Shown: positions 36,345 through 49,408, counted from the first letter of the stretch. The stretch is 64,000 bases of DNA from Nymphalis io (GCF_905147045.1 NC_065901.1:8742001-8806000); one strand, 5' to 3'. Made by a program: numbers and translations. The notes: generated by a model from the sequence alone, not told the origin.

Positions 36345-36440
36345 TTACCCCTCCAATGAAGTGAATTAGGCCTAGGATCGAACCCGCGACTTTCACATCG
36401 CTAGGCGGCCCACAAGCCATTATGCTATTGACGCTTCAAG
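36345..36440 (-). repeat. tRNA-like SINE head fragment, minus orientation
   Basis: AGGATCGAACCCGCGACTTT, read in reverse, contains GGTTCGATCC (a B-box match), and GCGGCCCACAAGCCATTATG would be the A-box side. It lacks a foldable acceptor stem, so it is a SINE or tRNA-derived relic rather than a tRNA gene. Confidence 0.45.
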
Positions 36441-38689
36441 TGTGTACACAAAACAATTTTTATTGAGCAAATAAAATAAAACATCTTATGCTAGTAATTT
36501 AATAAAATAATTTCGCTTTAAACGCACATAAAACAATACAAATTTTAGTTTCTATTTAGTACAATGGATTTATAAAAAAAACGGTCTTTGGTTTTTTTTT
36601 GCGTTTGAAATTTTATGACCTTGAATCCATAACGCCTGGAAATTTCTTAAAGACCTATTCTTTCCTTTAATGTTTAGCGACGTCAGGGCTGCAGGGCTTT
36701 TAACCCAAAGAATTAACCTCGCTATTCAAAGAGTAATACCGCATTCTTCACTATGCTTCAAACGTTACGTTTTTATATGATGTTCTGTTTTAGCGTCTAT
36801 TTTATAATGTTAATTTGTGTATATTACTTTTTATATAGTATATGTAGCAATCAATAGACATGGCTTCTCTTTAAAATAAGGTATGATTATTTTAATAATT
36901 TATTTATTATATAGATTTCCAGGACTATGTTATATGTTAAAACGCCTAGTGATTTCAAAGTCTTAGTTTCGAACCTAACCTCCCATGAACTATTGCCATC
37001 ACTCCTGGCCCAAACCCAACGCTATATATAAGAATATTAGTAATTGCTCAAAATTAATATTATATATACTCATAACTAATATATTATTGAAACCTCTGTA
37101 AGCCTGATAGAAGCTATATAAAAAAGATGCCAGAAATATATAAACATGACAATTCATAATCCTGGGTTTTTTCAATACATATAAACTAAATTCTGAATGC
37201 TGACTGGTTAACATTGGCGCGGTACAGTCGAATATTACTTCCTTATGAAACTCTAGAGACCGTGTATTGCATATATATCAACTACATTTTATACAATACT
37301 ACAGCGGCGAGAACTTCACCAGCTCAAGGACAGAAATGGTTTAATTTGAAAATATCAGATGACTTTCAAATGATTTTAATCTTAATAAAAAAAATTATGT
37401 TTAATTGTTTCAACATATATATGTATATGACATTCAGCTATTTTTTTTTCCTTATTTAGGTCAATGTTCATTTTTTTTTTTATTAACAAACACGCTATCA
37501 AGCAATTACTATTATCTAGAGACAGTTTTAAAAGCAATTATAAATACTTTTTCCATAGCATACATAAAAAATTATAGTATATTAATCCAATAAAAGTATA
37601 TAAATATTACCAGAAATTGAAAGTGAAAATACTTCTGTTTTTCTAAAATAATTGAAATATTAATTTATTTTAATATTATTACAATATATTTACTAAGTGT
37701 AAAGTACATTAACGATCTTATTTAACCAAATTAAAATGTAATAACTCGGATGTCTAGATCTTATTTCTGGACAGGGACTTAGGATAATCTGTTTACGTAG
37801 TGAAGGACGGCAAATATGCATATGTGATGAACAAACATACCCTCAATCCTTATTATCATACATAACGAGTGGTATAACAAAGGCTATGTTTAAATTATTT
37901 GGTAGCGTTTTAATTCAAAGATGGCGGCGCTTTAAGGCCAAGATTATTTTTTCCAATTAACTTAATTTTATTAACGTGTCCTTATTGCATATGTTGCAGT
38001 GCCTTTCACATTCTTTGGTTTCACTGTCATAGTTTTTTTTACTATATATGACATCATCTTAAAGATCTTTCAGACAAATAAATTTATTAGATGAAAGCTT
38101 AGCTTTATACTTAATAAAGTAAATCGATATTAATTAATAAACAAATTATACTTTTTTTCCTAACACAATGTGTTTTATTTTTACATTATTAACTATTTAC
38201 ATTTTTACTTTTACGTATGTAAGTATAAACTGATTGTAAAATTTCAAAGTCAATTTTGTATGTAATATGTAACATTTCTATTTTGAACAACATGCTTTTG
38301 TCGAAAATAACAAAACATATGTTTCACTTATTCAGGTATAATTTACTTTATTGTTTTGAACTATACATATTTCACTTTGTTTGAATATAAAACACCAAAA
38401 TTCTCGTCCCGATTATCAATCAGACACAATTTCCTGTAAAGCATGAGTAGCTATTGTTCCTTTGGGCTTTTCAAGGGATTATCGAAGTGAAAAATTCCTT
38501 GGATTATTGCATTTGTTTCTACTTTGTTGCGTACTACATATAGCTGTGATGGTATTGCCCTACTGATACAATCAAAAAATTCAATTAAGCGACTTAAAAA
38601 CTCTACGAAAACATTTTTACGATTTCTTATAAAAATTAGTATGGTAGACTGGTCTTTATTATATAAATATATTTATGTAATAACTTTTT
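36441..38689. other. Non-coding DNA
   Basis: AT-rich; the ORFs at 36999-37214, 37214-37459 and 37405-37593 are hydrophobic, low-complexity chance frames. No repeats recognised. Confidence 0.55.
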
Positions 38690-38790
38690 ATTCACGGCTT
38701 CGGCTGCGTGCGAGGGTGAATGGTTTGTGGTTGCAAATTTGATGATGATCGGTTGAGTAGGTGAGTAGTTGAGACGCGAAAGCTATTTAT
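38690..38790 (+). repeat. 'CGGCTTCGGC' repeat fragment
   Basis: TTCACGGCTTCGGCTGCGTG, then AAATTTGATGATGATCGGTT and GAGTAGTTGAGACGCGAAAG, aligns loosely with the copy at 30665-30800. Part of it encodes the end of a chance ORF (38524-38742). Confidence 0.45.
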
Positions 38791-40747
38791 TTTAATTTTG
38801 GTAAAGATAAATATTATTACAACGAAAAAAATTCAACGTTTTATTAATACCAACGCAATAATGTATATATTATATAAGACAAAATATATATATATATTAA
38901 ACTCAATACCAAAGAAATCTGCAATTAATATTTTAATACAAAAGTAATGACTTTAATAACTGATTACTAAGAAACTAATGGCTCCTCCGACTTTTTCAAC
39001 AAAATGCGTCGTCACGAAGTCTCTCCGTATTTCCATAATATAAGGCTCATTTACCTAATTTAGCAGTTCATGTAACTAAAGGTTGGGAAAGACCCTAGCG
39101 TTAATATATTAGACGTTAAGGGCAAAACTGCGCGTTATAAAAAAGCTATAACATCGTTAAGGATTTTAATGTTTGGCAAAATGTCAATAAAATCATTTGT
39201 AGGCTTAGGAATTTTTGAAGCTATATTATCTTATAATAGCTGAAGATGATGTTTTATTATGAAAAATGTAAATAAATATATTGAAAATAGTCGATAGTAT
39301 GGATTGAGCCAATGTTTAAATTAATATTTTTAATTATTACTTTGATCCAGCTGACAAGATAAACGATAAATATTACCTGATTTTTACAATTAAGTAAACG
39401 AAAATTATGACAATAAAATATGTAGTCGTTTGCATCGATATAAAATCATTGCCATAAAGAAGTCACATTAGCTTACGCGAATCCGATCGCGTGGAAATAG
39501 CAACATTATTTATCGAATTACGTAATATTTCATTGGTATTTTGTTTGGTTTATGTTTTCATATAAAATAACATATATTCCTACATATCATACCCTTTCGC
39601 GAACCATTGTACCAAATAACTATTTCAAAGTAACCTAAAGATTTATTTTTTCAATAATTCTAAAATGTCATTACTTAAATTTTTCATCATTCAGAATGAG
39701 TTTTGTAATACAAAATATTGAAAATATTTATTACATTATCCGATCAATGTAGAATATCAATTTGTTCTTATACTGTTATGTTAAATATTTATAACTTAAT
39801 TGTATTCATATTATAGATAACAATATAGTTAGCACTTGAAACTAATAATGTATATCTATTTTTTTCTTCTCATCATACGTCAAATAATGTTAATATTTTC
39901 TTTTTAGTCATCATCAGCTTGTTACAATATTTGCTAGTACCACTTTATAGGTTTAAACTATCGTAAAATCCCAAGACTGTAATAACCATTTGCAAGCGAA
40001 GATATAACCATTTTCTCTTGTTTACATAACGATAATATCTAAGTAGATTAGACGACGCCTTCGAGATCTTTAAGCGTTACCTTAATGTAAAATTCCGTAA
40101 ATATCATTCTAGAATAGTATTAAGAAGACCTTTGTGGCTTAGATTATAAAGCCGGCCGCTTAAAAGTTTTCTTGTGTCAGATACTTGAAAATCTATTTCT
40201 GCATTCGTCTGGTTCGTATTATTTCCCATCTAAATAGAAAGTCTATATTTTATCAGAGAAATAGACGCCAGCCATGACTTCTTGCGCTCTTTTTATTGTT
40301 GTTTTCGTTCGTGTGGAACAGTTTTATATTGTTCGTGTAAGTTTGAAGGAGTAATAAACTATTTATCTCGTGTTCTAGCTATAATCGCTTATGCTTATCC
40401 TATTTAATTTTGAAACGTTTTTTTGCGTTTTACAACTCTGAAAGTTTGAATAATTTTACGGCAGTTTGAAATCACACGCGTTTTCAAGGTGCCAAATGCT
40501 AATTATATTGTTGGATGTACTTAAAGTACAAAAACTTCAAATCCAATTGGGATTAGACAATTTTGATTTATTCTACCAGTTTGGATAAAAACGACACATT
40601 TTTTAAATATCATACTCTATTAAGATATTGAAAGGAATAATTTTCACAGGAAAACATTAATCTATCTAGGATTAATAATAACTAATACTTAGTAAAGGTA
40701 AAAATTGTGTTAACATGCTTATCTACTGAACACTAGAGATAAAAAGG

Positions 40748-40797
40748 TTTTTCATCTAAAATGTCAATAGTAGTTAGAAATTTTAGTAGATGAAAAA
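40748..40797. repeat. Imperfect hairpin
   Basis: TTTTTCATCTAAAAT (40748-40762) pairs with ATTTTAGTAGATGAAAAA (40780-40797) if 3 bases are bulged; the loop is 17 bases. A shorter perfect 9-bp palindrome (CATACTTAA / TTAAGTATG) lies at about 40881-40899. Confidence 0.7.
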
Positions 40798-41439
40798 GAA
40801 AAAAAGCTTATTATTTAGCTTATTTTATTTCAGTTAAAAGTAATTTATTGTTATTATTTCAATACGATAATTCAATGAAAACATACTTAATTTAAGTATG
40901 CTGAAATAAGCCGTTTGAAACGATATGCTGCAATATTGTATATTATAACTTAAATGTTTAAGTGACCGTTAAGTAGATTCTACTTAAAATTATTAAAAGA
41001 AACTCAGTAGTTACTATTTTTCTTGAATTCAATTACACAGTCCTATATGAAAATAAATGAATACATAATTCACGGTTTTTTGTTATCTGTATATTCTTAT
41101 ATTGTGTAATAATTAAGGTTTTATTTTTAACATAAGATTTGAAAATTTTAAATGAAATTTAATATTACATGAAATAATTTAAAGAAACGATTACCTTTTT
41201 CCAGGAAGAATGTATTGACTTTACCGGAATTGACTTTATTGGAAACTTTTTGTTATAAGTTCACCTTTATTTCTCGTGTTTATTAAATGATATCTATAAT
41301 TATAAATCCATATTATAATGTTATACTTAAACATAAAAATGTAAACCTACTTTGATAAAATAATCTCGAAAAAAATATCGACCTCCGTGATTATATATAA
41401 TAAATAATTTACCTTTTTCATATTCATTAATATTATTTT

Positions 41440-41520
41440 AGCTCAGTGATTGGAGCACGTGCTTTAACATATTAACGTCTGACATTAATTTAAATGAAGG
41501 CTGAGCTCACGTTCCGTTAC
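41440..41520 (+). repeat. tRNA-like A-box remnant
   Basis: TTAGCTCAGTGATTGGAGCA looks like the D-arm/A-box part of a tRNA-derived SINE. There is no B box within the next 80 bases, so no intact tRNA gene is proposed. A similar weak piece is at about 52450-52560 (AAGCTCAGTTGTTACTGATT, TAGTTAAAATCCCAGC). Confidence 0.3.
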
Positions 41521-41935
41521 AAATTATTAATTATAGTTTTATAATAAAGTGGTGTTCTAAGCGCTTCTTTGCGTGGATTTTGAGGTCGATAATTAAATAA
41601 TTCCTATATTTCCTTATTAGAATATTGAGTGTTGTTTTAAATACATGTAAATATTATATTATTACATATAAAACGAGGAGTTTTTATTGAGATTAACATC
41701 GTGGTAAGACTGAGTTACAAGCGCACTACCGTATCTAATCATCAAGTAGTTTTATGAAAGTTTTAATTTTATATTTGTAATTTTTTGGTAACTTAATTAA
41801 TAAGTTAGACTTATTATTATAAAAAAATTTAAATATAAAAATATATATTTAATAAAAATTTAATTTCCGTAATTAATACAATACTATATAACATGTATTA
41901 AAATACACTATAAACAGTGATGTTTACTATCGAGT

Positions 41936-42130
41936 TGACAAATTCGCTGTTGTGACGAGCGCACAGGTGGACGTGGGGCGCGGCGCTAACGTATCGAGCG
42001 ATGACGACGGCGCGCGCAGTGTCGACGTAGACAGGGCCCCGGCCGGTTCAGTTCCATGCCACCACCGGCCGGCGGTCGACCCGCCACCACTCGTGGTACC
42101 CGGTATCTACCCGTAAACAACGCGCCCATG
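41936..42130. promoter_or_regulatory. GC-rich, CpG-dense island: candidate promoter / first exon
   Basis: About 190 bases rich in G, C and CpG (for example GGGGCGCGGCGCTAACG and CGACGGCGCGCGC) sit in surroundings that are almost pure AT. An arthropod initiator match, TCAGT, lies at 42048-42052 on the plus strand, and GGTCGAC follows about 25 bases downstream, close to but not exactly at the usual DPE spacing. A short frame starts at 42056 (MPPPAGGRPATTRGTRYLP), and GTAAAC at 42113 could be a splice donor. The minus strand also has a 46-codon frame (42128 to 41988). The patch has no obvious repeat structure. It could drive the gene starting at 60213, a gene on the minus strand, or an unannotated non-coding RNA. 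Confidence 0.45.
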
Positions 42131-45100
42131 TGCTTGTGTTGTGAAGTGATTTATTTTCATAAATGGATTTATTGTAACCTATGCATTTTACGCTGATTGG
42201 ACAACCCATCATATTATTTTACCGTAATACTTGTAATAAGATCGCTAGTCCCCCCCCTTAGAAAAAACAGAGTCTCGCTCGAATGGTGGCAAAAATATGA
42301 TAATTTTAAATCCCTCTACATAGGCAGTCCGTAAATACATATTTCATTGATAATAATTAATTTACATGAACACTACATCCGCGCGGATGCAAGCTACGCG
42401 CCGTAGTCACATGTAGCGTAGTCCCTACGAAAATGGTTAAAAAAAAAAGCGATTGAAAATATGATTCCTCTACAGTAAAATATATTCTTCAATTATAACG
42501 ATATAAGGTTGATTTTTCTATTTACGCCTTCCAGTATGTACATAACTCAGCGTGACATATAATTATAGTCTATTGAATATTTAATAACTTATAACGAAAG
42601 CTTGTGTGTTTCATTTTCAGTTCCATGTATTGTGTTATAATGAATTCTATAAGTGCCACAAAATAAACAATATATTAATATAATTTTTGTATAAAATATA
42701 TTATTACTAAAATTATACGTGAAATACAATTCTATTAAATATTTTAAAGGCCTTTTTCTCGTACTTATTTTTCATGTTTTTTTAATTGTAAAATTATAAA
42801 TAATTTCTCACTAAATCTCTCAATAATATAATTGTGTACAACAAAGATCAAAATCAAGTTACTTGTAAATATTTAAAAAAAAGCATCTTAGAGCTCCAAT
42901 ACTGAGTTCCTGGTGAGGGTTGGTGAGATGTATAGAAATATAATCTGTAACAACGGTGTGGCCGTTTGAATGAAATTGTATGAAAAGTTGTTCTTTTTTC
43001 CAATACATAGAGCCTTTATTATCGCTTTTCTGAAGTCAATGCGGCTAAAATTGTTTCGATAAAAACTTTCGGAAAGTGTGTTGAATAATGTGAACGTTTA
43101 CAGATCGTTACACGGCACAGGCGAGGTCGTTAGGACATATCACACTGAGTCACCGAGTCAGCTTAAATCAAGAGCACACAAAGTATCTTGACATTTTGAT
43201 TATATTCTACGATATAGTTTAATTGTACCGAGTATTATTATAATAATAAATATGAAAAAATACTCTACACAAAAAAAAAATTTGATTATTTCTTCTTGTA
43301 ATACGTTTTAATTTTTTCAAGTGAATGATTGTTAGATTAATTAATACCTTATTTCACATAAAAATATATATTTTCATGGACTTCTTATATGGTAAAACTA
43401 TTCTCAAATTAAACATAAAACATAAATCTTCAACAACCGTATATTGGGCTTACAGTTTTGTTGAGAACCCTTGGATTTGGAGATGAAATATTATTTATCG
43501 ATAAGCATAAGTCTTCCCATGTCGAAAAAGGCGAAGAGTTTTTTATATATATTATTTATATGTGTTTATTTCGAAGCATTCTTCATTCTTTTTCTTCTTA
43601 TCAATTTAGAAGGCAATGCTTACATAGATATATTTGGAATAGGTTATTGGTTTATGCGATTGGTATTCAATGTTCTATAGTTTTTATTACGTTTTATCAT
43701 TTTATATATAAATAAATTAAATGTGTATATTATAATGAACAAATCAGAAATCAACAAATACAATAAACTAAATATGAAATGTATGAAAAAACATAAAAAA
43801 TAATAAATACATCTATAGTTTGCCAAGGACATATTTTTTCAGTTTTTTCTTGATACTTTTGCGCGCTACCGTACCCAATATATCGGGAGGCAACTGATTA
43901 ATAAGATGAGAAATAATATAGTTTATATATAAACAGCAATGTATTGTATATGAATTACTTTAAAATCAGAGAATGCAATGAAAATCTACCGTACTTACAG
44001 AATAATCACAGAGTAAGGTATAATGTATAATTATTCAAATAATAAAAATGAAACAGAGATGCAATTAGTTACATTTACGTAACTCAACGTCCAAAATGTT
44101 TCGTCCAAGGACTTTTTACTTTGAACCCTTTTCAACCCGTAAAATATTCATCACATTATTGTACTCTAAAAAAAAAACATTGTTACGAAGGAAAGTGCCG
44201 GGAATCGTGCACTGTTTAACTGTATCATAACCAGAGAATGGGCGCTGTAATTCCAACTGGTTTATGTGATTTTATTATGAACACAGATTGTACTTGCATT
44301 ATTTGAAAGCGAATATTTTTATAATGAAATATATTTTTCTTAATAATAATAAGTAAATAATGATGATAAATATGTATATAAATGAACAATTATATAATAA
44401 CTGTATTATATAATGCTGATTTTCTTGCACAATCCTCTCGGTACAACTCACATACGGGTGATAGGATCTTGAACTAACGTGATTGATTTATGTAATGACA
44501 AAAATTAATGACGATAAACCTGCTTATATACTTGAATAATGTATTTTTATCTTGATATTATTACATTATTATTTTACATGTATCAAGAGGGCTTCACAAT
44601 TAAACTTTTTCCGTATAGTTTTATTTATAAAGAACGTATAAAATATTACATTATAAAATAAATGAAATATTTCATGCCATACATTATAATAATATAATAT
44701 ATAATTATTATTCCAATTCTATAAATTTTCAATCAAAATATCATATAAATGTTTCTTTGATTCATATATATATCGTAGTTTTTTTCTAATTAATTATTAA
44801 TAATACAATATTATACAAATACCAGTTATGTAATAATAGTCAAAAACACTTTAGCCTTATATAAAGCTGACCTCAGTCTTAAGGGGATTAAATTGCTAGT
44901 AATCGGGATACCAAAGGCTGACGGAAGAGGTTGGTCCAACGAGTTGATTGATGATCGATTTGTTCGATACGATGTATTTAACTCTGACAGGAGAACGAAA
45001 AATCTTGCTTTGCCAAGCGTATTATATTTATCCAATTTTTTATTCTAAAATTTTAATATATTCTTATATAAAGTATACGTGCTAATGTGAAATATTGATG

Positions 45101-46982
45101 TTAAAATCTGTAAAGGAGTTAATTTTAATTTTGTAAGTGAAAGCAACTTGAAATAAGATATTGAAAGCATATCACCATTTACTCACTCTAAGAACCTTAT
45201 TCTTTTTCTATATTACATAAAAATATTCCAGATATATCTTTTTTTGTTTTAATATTAGTATTATTAATATAAATATAAATTCAAATAAATATGAAGTAAT
45301 TTGATTTATTTTTATGCTCGAGTGGCCTGTGCTAAAACTTGGTGAAATAATATATTACGCTCAACTTTCAGTAAGAATATATTGAATAAGCTGGGCATAT
45401 TCTATAATAAATTCCATTAAAAGTTCAATAACTCGTATTCCATTTTCGGAAAGATGTTGCTTCAACAGAAACATCGCAATAAAAATTTCGTTCGTTTGCC
45501 AGATTGAGGTCAATGTAAAGCTGAAGTCACAACTTCGAAATAGTTCGCAGCTCCGACTCATTAATAAAAAAAACCGCTGGTTAGCGCACATCTCACAATG
45601 CCATCACGACTTCCGCGAGTCGCTTTTCTTCAACAGCACCCACCTCCAGGCATCTGATAATGAGAAATCTGTAGAATAACACCCAATACAGAGATATATA
45701 TCTTATTCCAAAGTTATAGGATGCAAAATACATTTTCAACTTTACGAAGCTAGCAGCTTCAAGTAATAATGTTTTACTTTCTCTCATAATGGACTTCCAT
45801 TCAACCAGCACTCCGGTCTCCATTTTTTATTTGATGAAACAGTTGCAATGTTTTAAATTTTTATAAAATAAAGGTGAAATTCGGAGAGTTCGAGAATTTT
45901 TATAAAATTCTGCTTTTAATTCACGCTCGAAGAATCAAAACGTACGTATTAAAAATCAAACGCACCAATTCTATGTTCGATAATGATTTACTTTTTACAA
46001 CTTGACACGAATTTATGTTGACCTGACCTAACCTTAACGTTGACCCGAATATAATGTTTGCTCAGACGTTTGGGGTGACAAAAATAGGCGTAGCCAGTAC
46101 AACTCGTTAAAAATAAAAGGGAATTTTAAATTTAAAGACAATGCGACAATGTATGTGAGTTTGTTATAAATAAATTATTCTTGGAAATAAGTCTGTAAAT
46201 AAAAAGTTTCATTTTAAAACATAATGTCGGGCTAATTAAATTTGAATTTTTATAATTAATTATTATTGTAATAAAGCAGTTGATAAAAATGATTACGTTT
46301 GCCAGTGCTCTTATCTTTGCTTACTAATTTTTATTAAGTTCACTGTCTATAAAACCGTTAATATATCATTATATTATTTATACATTTCCCAGTTTCCAAA
46401 ACCAGTCTTCAGTAATGCATTAAATATTTATTTCATAAACTAGGGCGTGGAACGCAGTACAATTACAACCCATTTCATACTAAAATACTAGACGCATATT
46501 ATTTTATCCTTATAGTTAGCAACATTCAATAAGATCCTTATTTATTTAATTTACATTAAAATCTAAATAAGAAACTAAGTTAAGACATCAACATTTAAAT
46601 CAGCAAAAATATATTTTATTAATCTTAGGGAATTTTAACACCAATCTTGTATTTAATAAAAAGGGGAATGACTTTAACAAAACAATGTAACACTAACTAT
46701 TTCCTTCGCGTGCGTCTTACGACTTTTTCTTAAACCACCGCTCGATAAAATCTTATGGAGTTTTATAACTTTCGAGCATAAGTTTGCTCGGCATGTCGAC
46801 GCGTTATAAGTTGGGCTATTTAGCATAGTTTTGTTTACAAATTATGCAGCTTTTAAACTTATTATTATAATATTTTAATTTTCCAATTAAGTGACATTGC
46901 GTAAGTGTTCTGCAGCTGGGCAAAGGTCTACTCCCTTCATAAAAAGCGTTAGAGTTTATTCGATTTAATGCTGTTTCCGAAA
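42131..46982. other. Non-coding DNA, possibly first intron
   Basis: AT-rich. Two minus-strand ORFs (45593-45823 and 45361-45591, 76 codons each, different frames) lie end to end in a slightly GC-richer patch, but I recognise no protein. At 46895-46940 a scrap (GCAGCTGGGCAAAGGTCTAC) resembles a common LINE end. Confidence 0.45.
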
Positions 46983-47280
46983 ACAGCCTGTAAATGTCCC
47001 ACTGCTGGGCTAAAGGCCTCCTCTCCTCATTTTGAGGAGAAGGTTTGGAGCTTATTCCACCACGCTGCTCCAATGCGGGTTGGTGGAATACACATGTGGT
47101 AGAATTTCAGTGAAATTAGACACATGCAGGTTTCCTCACGATGTTTTCCTTCACCGTAAAGCACGAGATGAATTATAATCACAAATTAAGCACATGAAAA
47201 TTCAGTGGTGATTGCCCGGGTTTGAACCGACGATCATCGGTTAAGATTCACGCGTTCTTACCACTGGGCCATCTCGGCTT
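46983..47280 (-). mobile_element. tRNA-headed SINE, full length, minus orientation
   Basis: The complete element, read in reverse, starts GCCGAGATGGCCCAGTGGTA, has the B box GGTTCAAACCC, passes through the 'cggtgaaggaaaacatcgtgag' block and the 'gcagcgtggtggaataagc' body, and ends TTTACAGGCTGTTTT. It is the best-preserved copy here. The minus-strand ORF 46816-47073 overlaps it and is repeat-derived. Confidence 0.88.
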
Positions 47281-47496
47281 TTTAATGCTGTTTGGTTGCA
47301 GGTTTCTTCACAATGTTTCTTTTCATCTCTAATACTAAATACATATTTTATCTTAAGTAACTTTCAAAAACTTCTACATTGAATATCTAAGAAATCCGAA
47401 AGTAATGCGAGCTCGTAGCATGACGCAAAATTCACTCATCTTGTATGACGTCACGTCCTCTTAGGAGGTATTGTCAAAGTTATACACATATGCAGT

Positions 47497-47826
47497 TTGA
47501 AAACAATGCAATTTTCGCCACACATAAATCAAGTTTCTTACGCCGTTACTGACGACGTCTTCATGATACAATGTAGTTTAATTTATGAAATTGCCGCGCT
47601 GGAAAAGAAGCCTTCAGATAACGGTCGCATGGGGCAAAAATTCAGGATCTTGAGAAACATGTTGACATTAGAAAATGAACCATATTGCGATCTCACTGAG
47701 CTTCAATTGCTACATTCGGTATTTCGGCTTTATAGGAAAGTAACACTTACGCGGTATTCCGTTCAGCCGAATGAATTAACGGTAATGCCAAAATTATGTA
47801 TTACCTGTGTAAATTATTTTTTATAA
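47497..47826 (+). CDS. Unidentified 109-codon ORF, doubtful
   Basis: The frame runs from ATG 47497 to TAA. Its middle (47570-47780) is richer in G+C and has a more protein-like composition (KKPSDNGRMGQKFRILRNM, CDLTELQLLHSVFRLYRK) than nearby chance frames. I do not recognise the protein. It lies just downstream of a full-length tRNA-headed SINE (46983-47280) and a perfect CRE-like palindrome at 47446-47453. GGTAATG near 47780 could act as a splice donor, so it might be an exon rather than a whole gene. A chance ORF or an old transposon fragment is equally possible. Confidence 0.2.
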   Translation: MKTMQFSPHINQVSYAVTDDVFMIQCSLIYEIAALEKKPSDNGRMGQKFRILRNMLTLENEPYCDLTELQLLHSVFRLYRKVTLTRYSVQPNELTVMPKLCITCVNYFL

Positions 47827-47952
47827 TATGTACATAATTGTTTTAGAATAACTAAAACGTCATTATTTTGAAATATATATTTCTTTTCTACAATCCAATT
47901 AATAGATATGAAATATTCTAAAGTTGCCTATTCTAAAAATATAAAATAATTA

Positions 47953-48025
47953 GTAAATCAAAATCAAATATAAATACTTTATTCAAGTAGATTCTCTCGA
48001 AAACAACCTAACATTTACACTTTGT
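47953..48025 (+). repeat. 'AAATCAAAATCAAATATAAATACTTTATTCAAGTAG' interspersed fragment
   Basis: TACTTTATTCAAGTAGATTC preceded by AAATCAAAATCAAATATAAA is a short dispersed block that I know from many lepidopteran genomes as a repeat end. Only about 70 bases are recognisable. Confidence 0.45.
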
Positions 48026-48374
48026 CAAAAATGAAATCATATAATCAACTATATACTATAACAATATGTTTTTATTTTTTCTGTTTATATATATATAAAA
48101 ATTACCTACAAGACTATGTTAATATTGTATGCAACGTTGGCTTCCTGTTAAAATAAATAAATAAACGTTTATAAAGCCTGTATGGTAACAAGCTTATAGA
48201 AATTAAATATTTATCAAAGGGTTGAGCAGTGCCTTAGTTAATATACATTTACATATTTTAAACATATGATTTCAAATTCTTAATTGAAATTTGCAAGTGT
48301 CAACAATAATTACAAGACTAAGAAAAACTATACTAATTATACACACAAATTGAAACAATTTACTATAATCGGAA

Positions 48375-48490
48375 AAGGCGCTAGGCGGACGAGCAAATGG
48401 TCCACCTGATGGTAAGTGATCACCACCGCACATAGACATTGCCACCGTAAGAAATACTAATCATCTCTTACATCGCCAATGCACCACCAG
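48375..48490 (-). mobile_element. Partial Metulj-like SINE, minus orientation
   Basis: Only the 3' third of the family remains: AGGCGGACGAGCAAATGGTC, CACCTGATGGTAAGTGATCA and TTACATCGCCAATGCACCAC. The remaining two thirds (the 5' part of the element) are missing. Confidence 0.75.
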
Positions 48491-49227
48491 TATAAGTATA
48501 CTAATTGAAAACAAAAATTGTAGAAAACAATAATTTAAGCCACAAAGTTAAAAAACACAAACTTTACTCTTAATTGGATAATAGGCATATTAGGAATTAT
48601 TTAGACACAATCATATTTAATATTCCTTAATAAAAATATTATATGATATTAAAAATGGTAAGTTAACGTCCACAACCCCATATTCGAATGATAAATTTTC
48701 TTCTTTCTTCAAATTTAATTCGAATTCGATTCCAGCCATGCTGCAATCCATTTTATAGAAGAGACAATCAATTTTACGGACATCTCGACACTCTTTCATT
48801 TGGTCGCTTGTTCTCTTATTTTATTTATAATCGGACTTTCGTCTGAAGTTTAATCTTTTTGAGTGGTGCTAGATTTGTTTTAGTTTTGGTAAATTGGTAT
48901 AAAGTTAAAGCCGTTCATTGAGTACTAACGAATTAGTTTTAGAGTCGCATAAAAATAAAAATGTTGAAGCTTCACGATTCTCTTGATTAGTTTCATTGGT
49001 GAGAGCGAGCTTTCCTTGAAAGAGATTTATAAGCAGCTGGCTTTTTCAATCGTGTCAATATATTTTTTTCGTAGCTCCAACATTAGCCTCTGCGAAAATT
49101 AAATTTTATTAAAATTTATTTTATAGTTTATATTATCTAATAAATCGAGAATACACATTATAGTAAAAGCCCAATGCTACATAAAAACATTCTTGCCTTT
49201 TAAGTAAAGTGCGGAACATATATTACC

Positions 49228-49408
49228 AAGCTACTCCAATGCGAGAGACACTGAGTGCGACAAATGAGGCAGAATTTCATCTGACACTTAAAGGTTGCTT
49301 CACGATATGTTCCTTCACCGCCGAGAATAAGATGAGTTTCAAACGCAAATTAAACATGTAAAAATTCATTGGTGCTTTTCCGGATTTCAAAACGCGATCT
49401 ATAACGGA
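49228..49408 (-). mobile_element. tRNA-headed SINE, partial and diverged, minus orientation
   Basis: Blocks AGCTACTCCAATGCGAGAGA, AGGCAGAATTTCATCTGACA, TGCTTCACGATATGTTCCTT, CGCAAATTAAACATGTAAAA and ATTTCAAAACGCGATCTATA follow the order of the family. The 3' end and most of the tRNA head are absent. Confidence 0.6.

Larger units (their letters stand above)
38791..41935. other. Non-coding DNA upstream of the 42 kb island
   Basis: AT-rich, with the 40.75 kb hairpin, the tRNA-like scrap at 41440, and nothing else recognised. If the island is a promoter, this is its upstream flank. Confidence 0.5.

Noticed and set aside
43458..43715. Overlapping ORFs 43458-43715 and 43471-43680
   Set aside because: Hydrophobic, Phe/Ile/Tyr-heavy translations in two frames are typical of AT-rich non-coding DNA.
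45361..45823. Two consecutive 76-codon minus-strand ORFs as a broken gene
   Set aside because: Different frames, no recognisable motif, no repeated copy; too weak to call a pseudogene.
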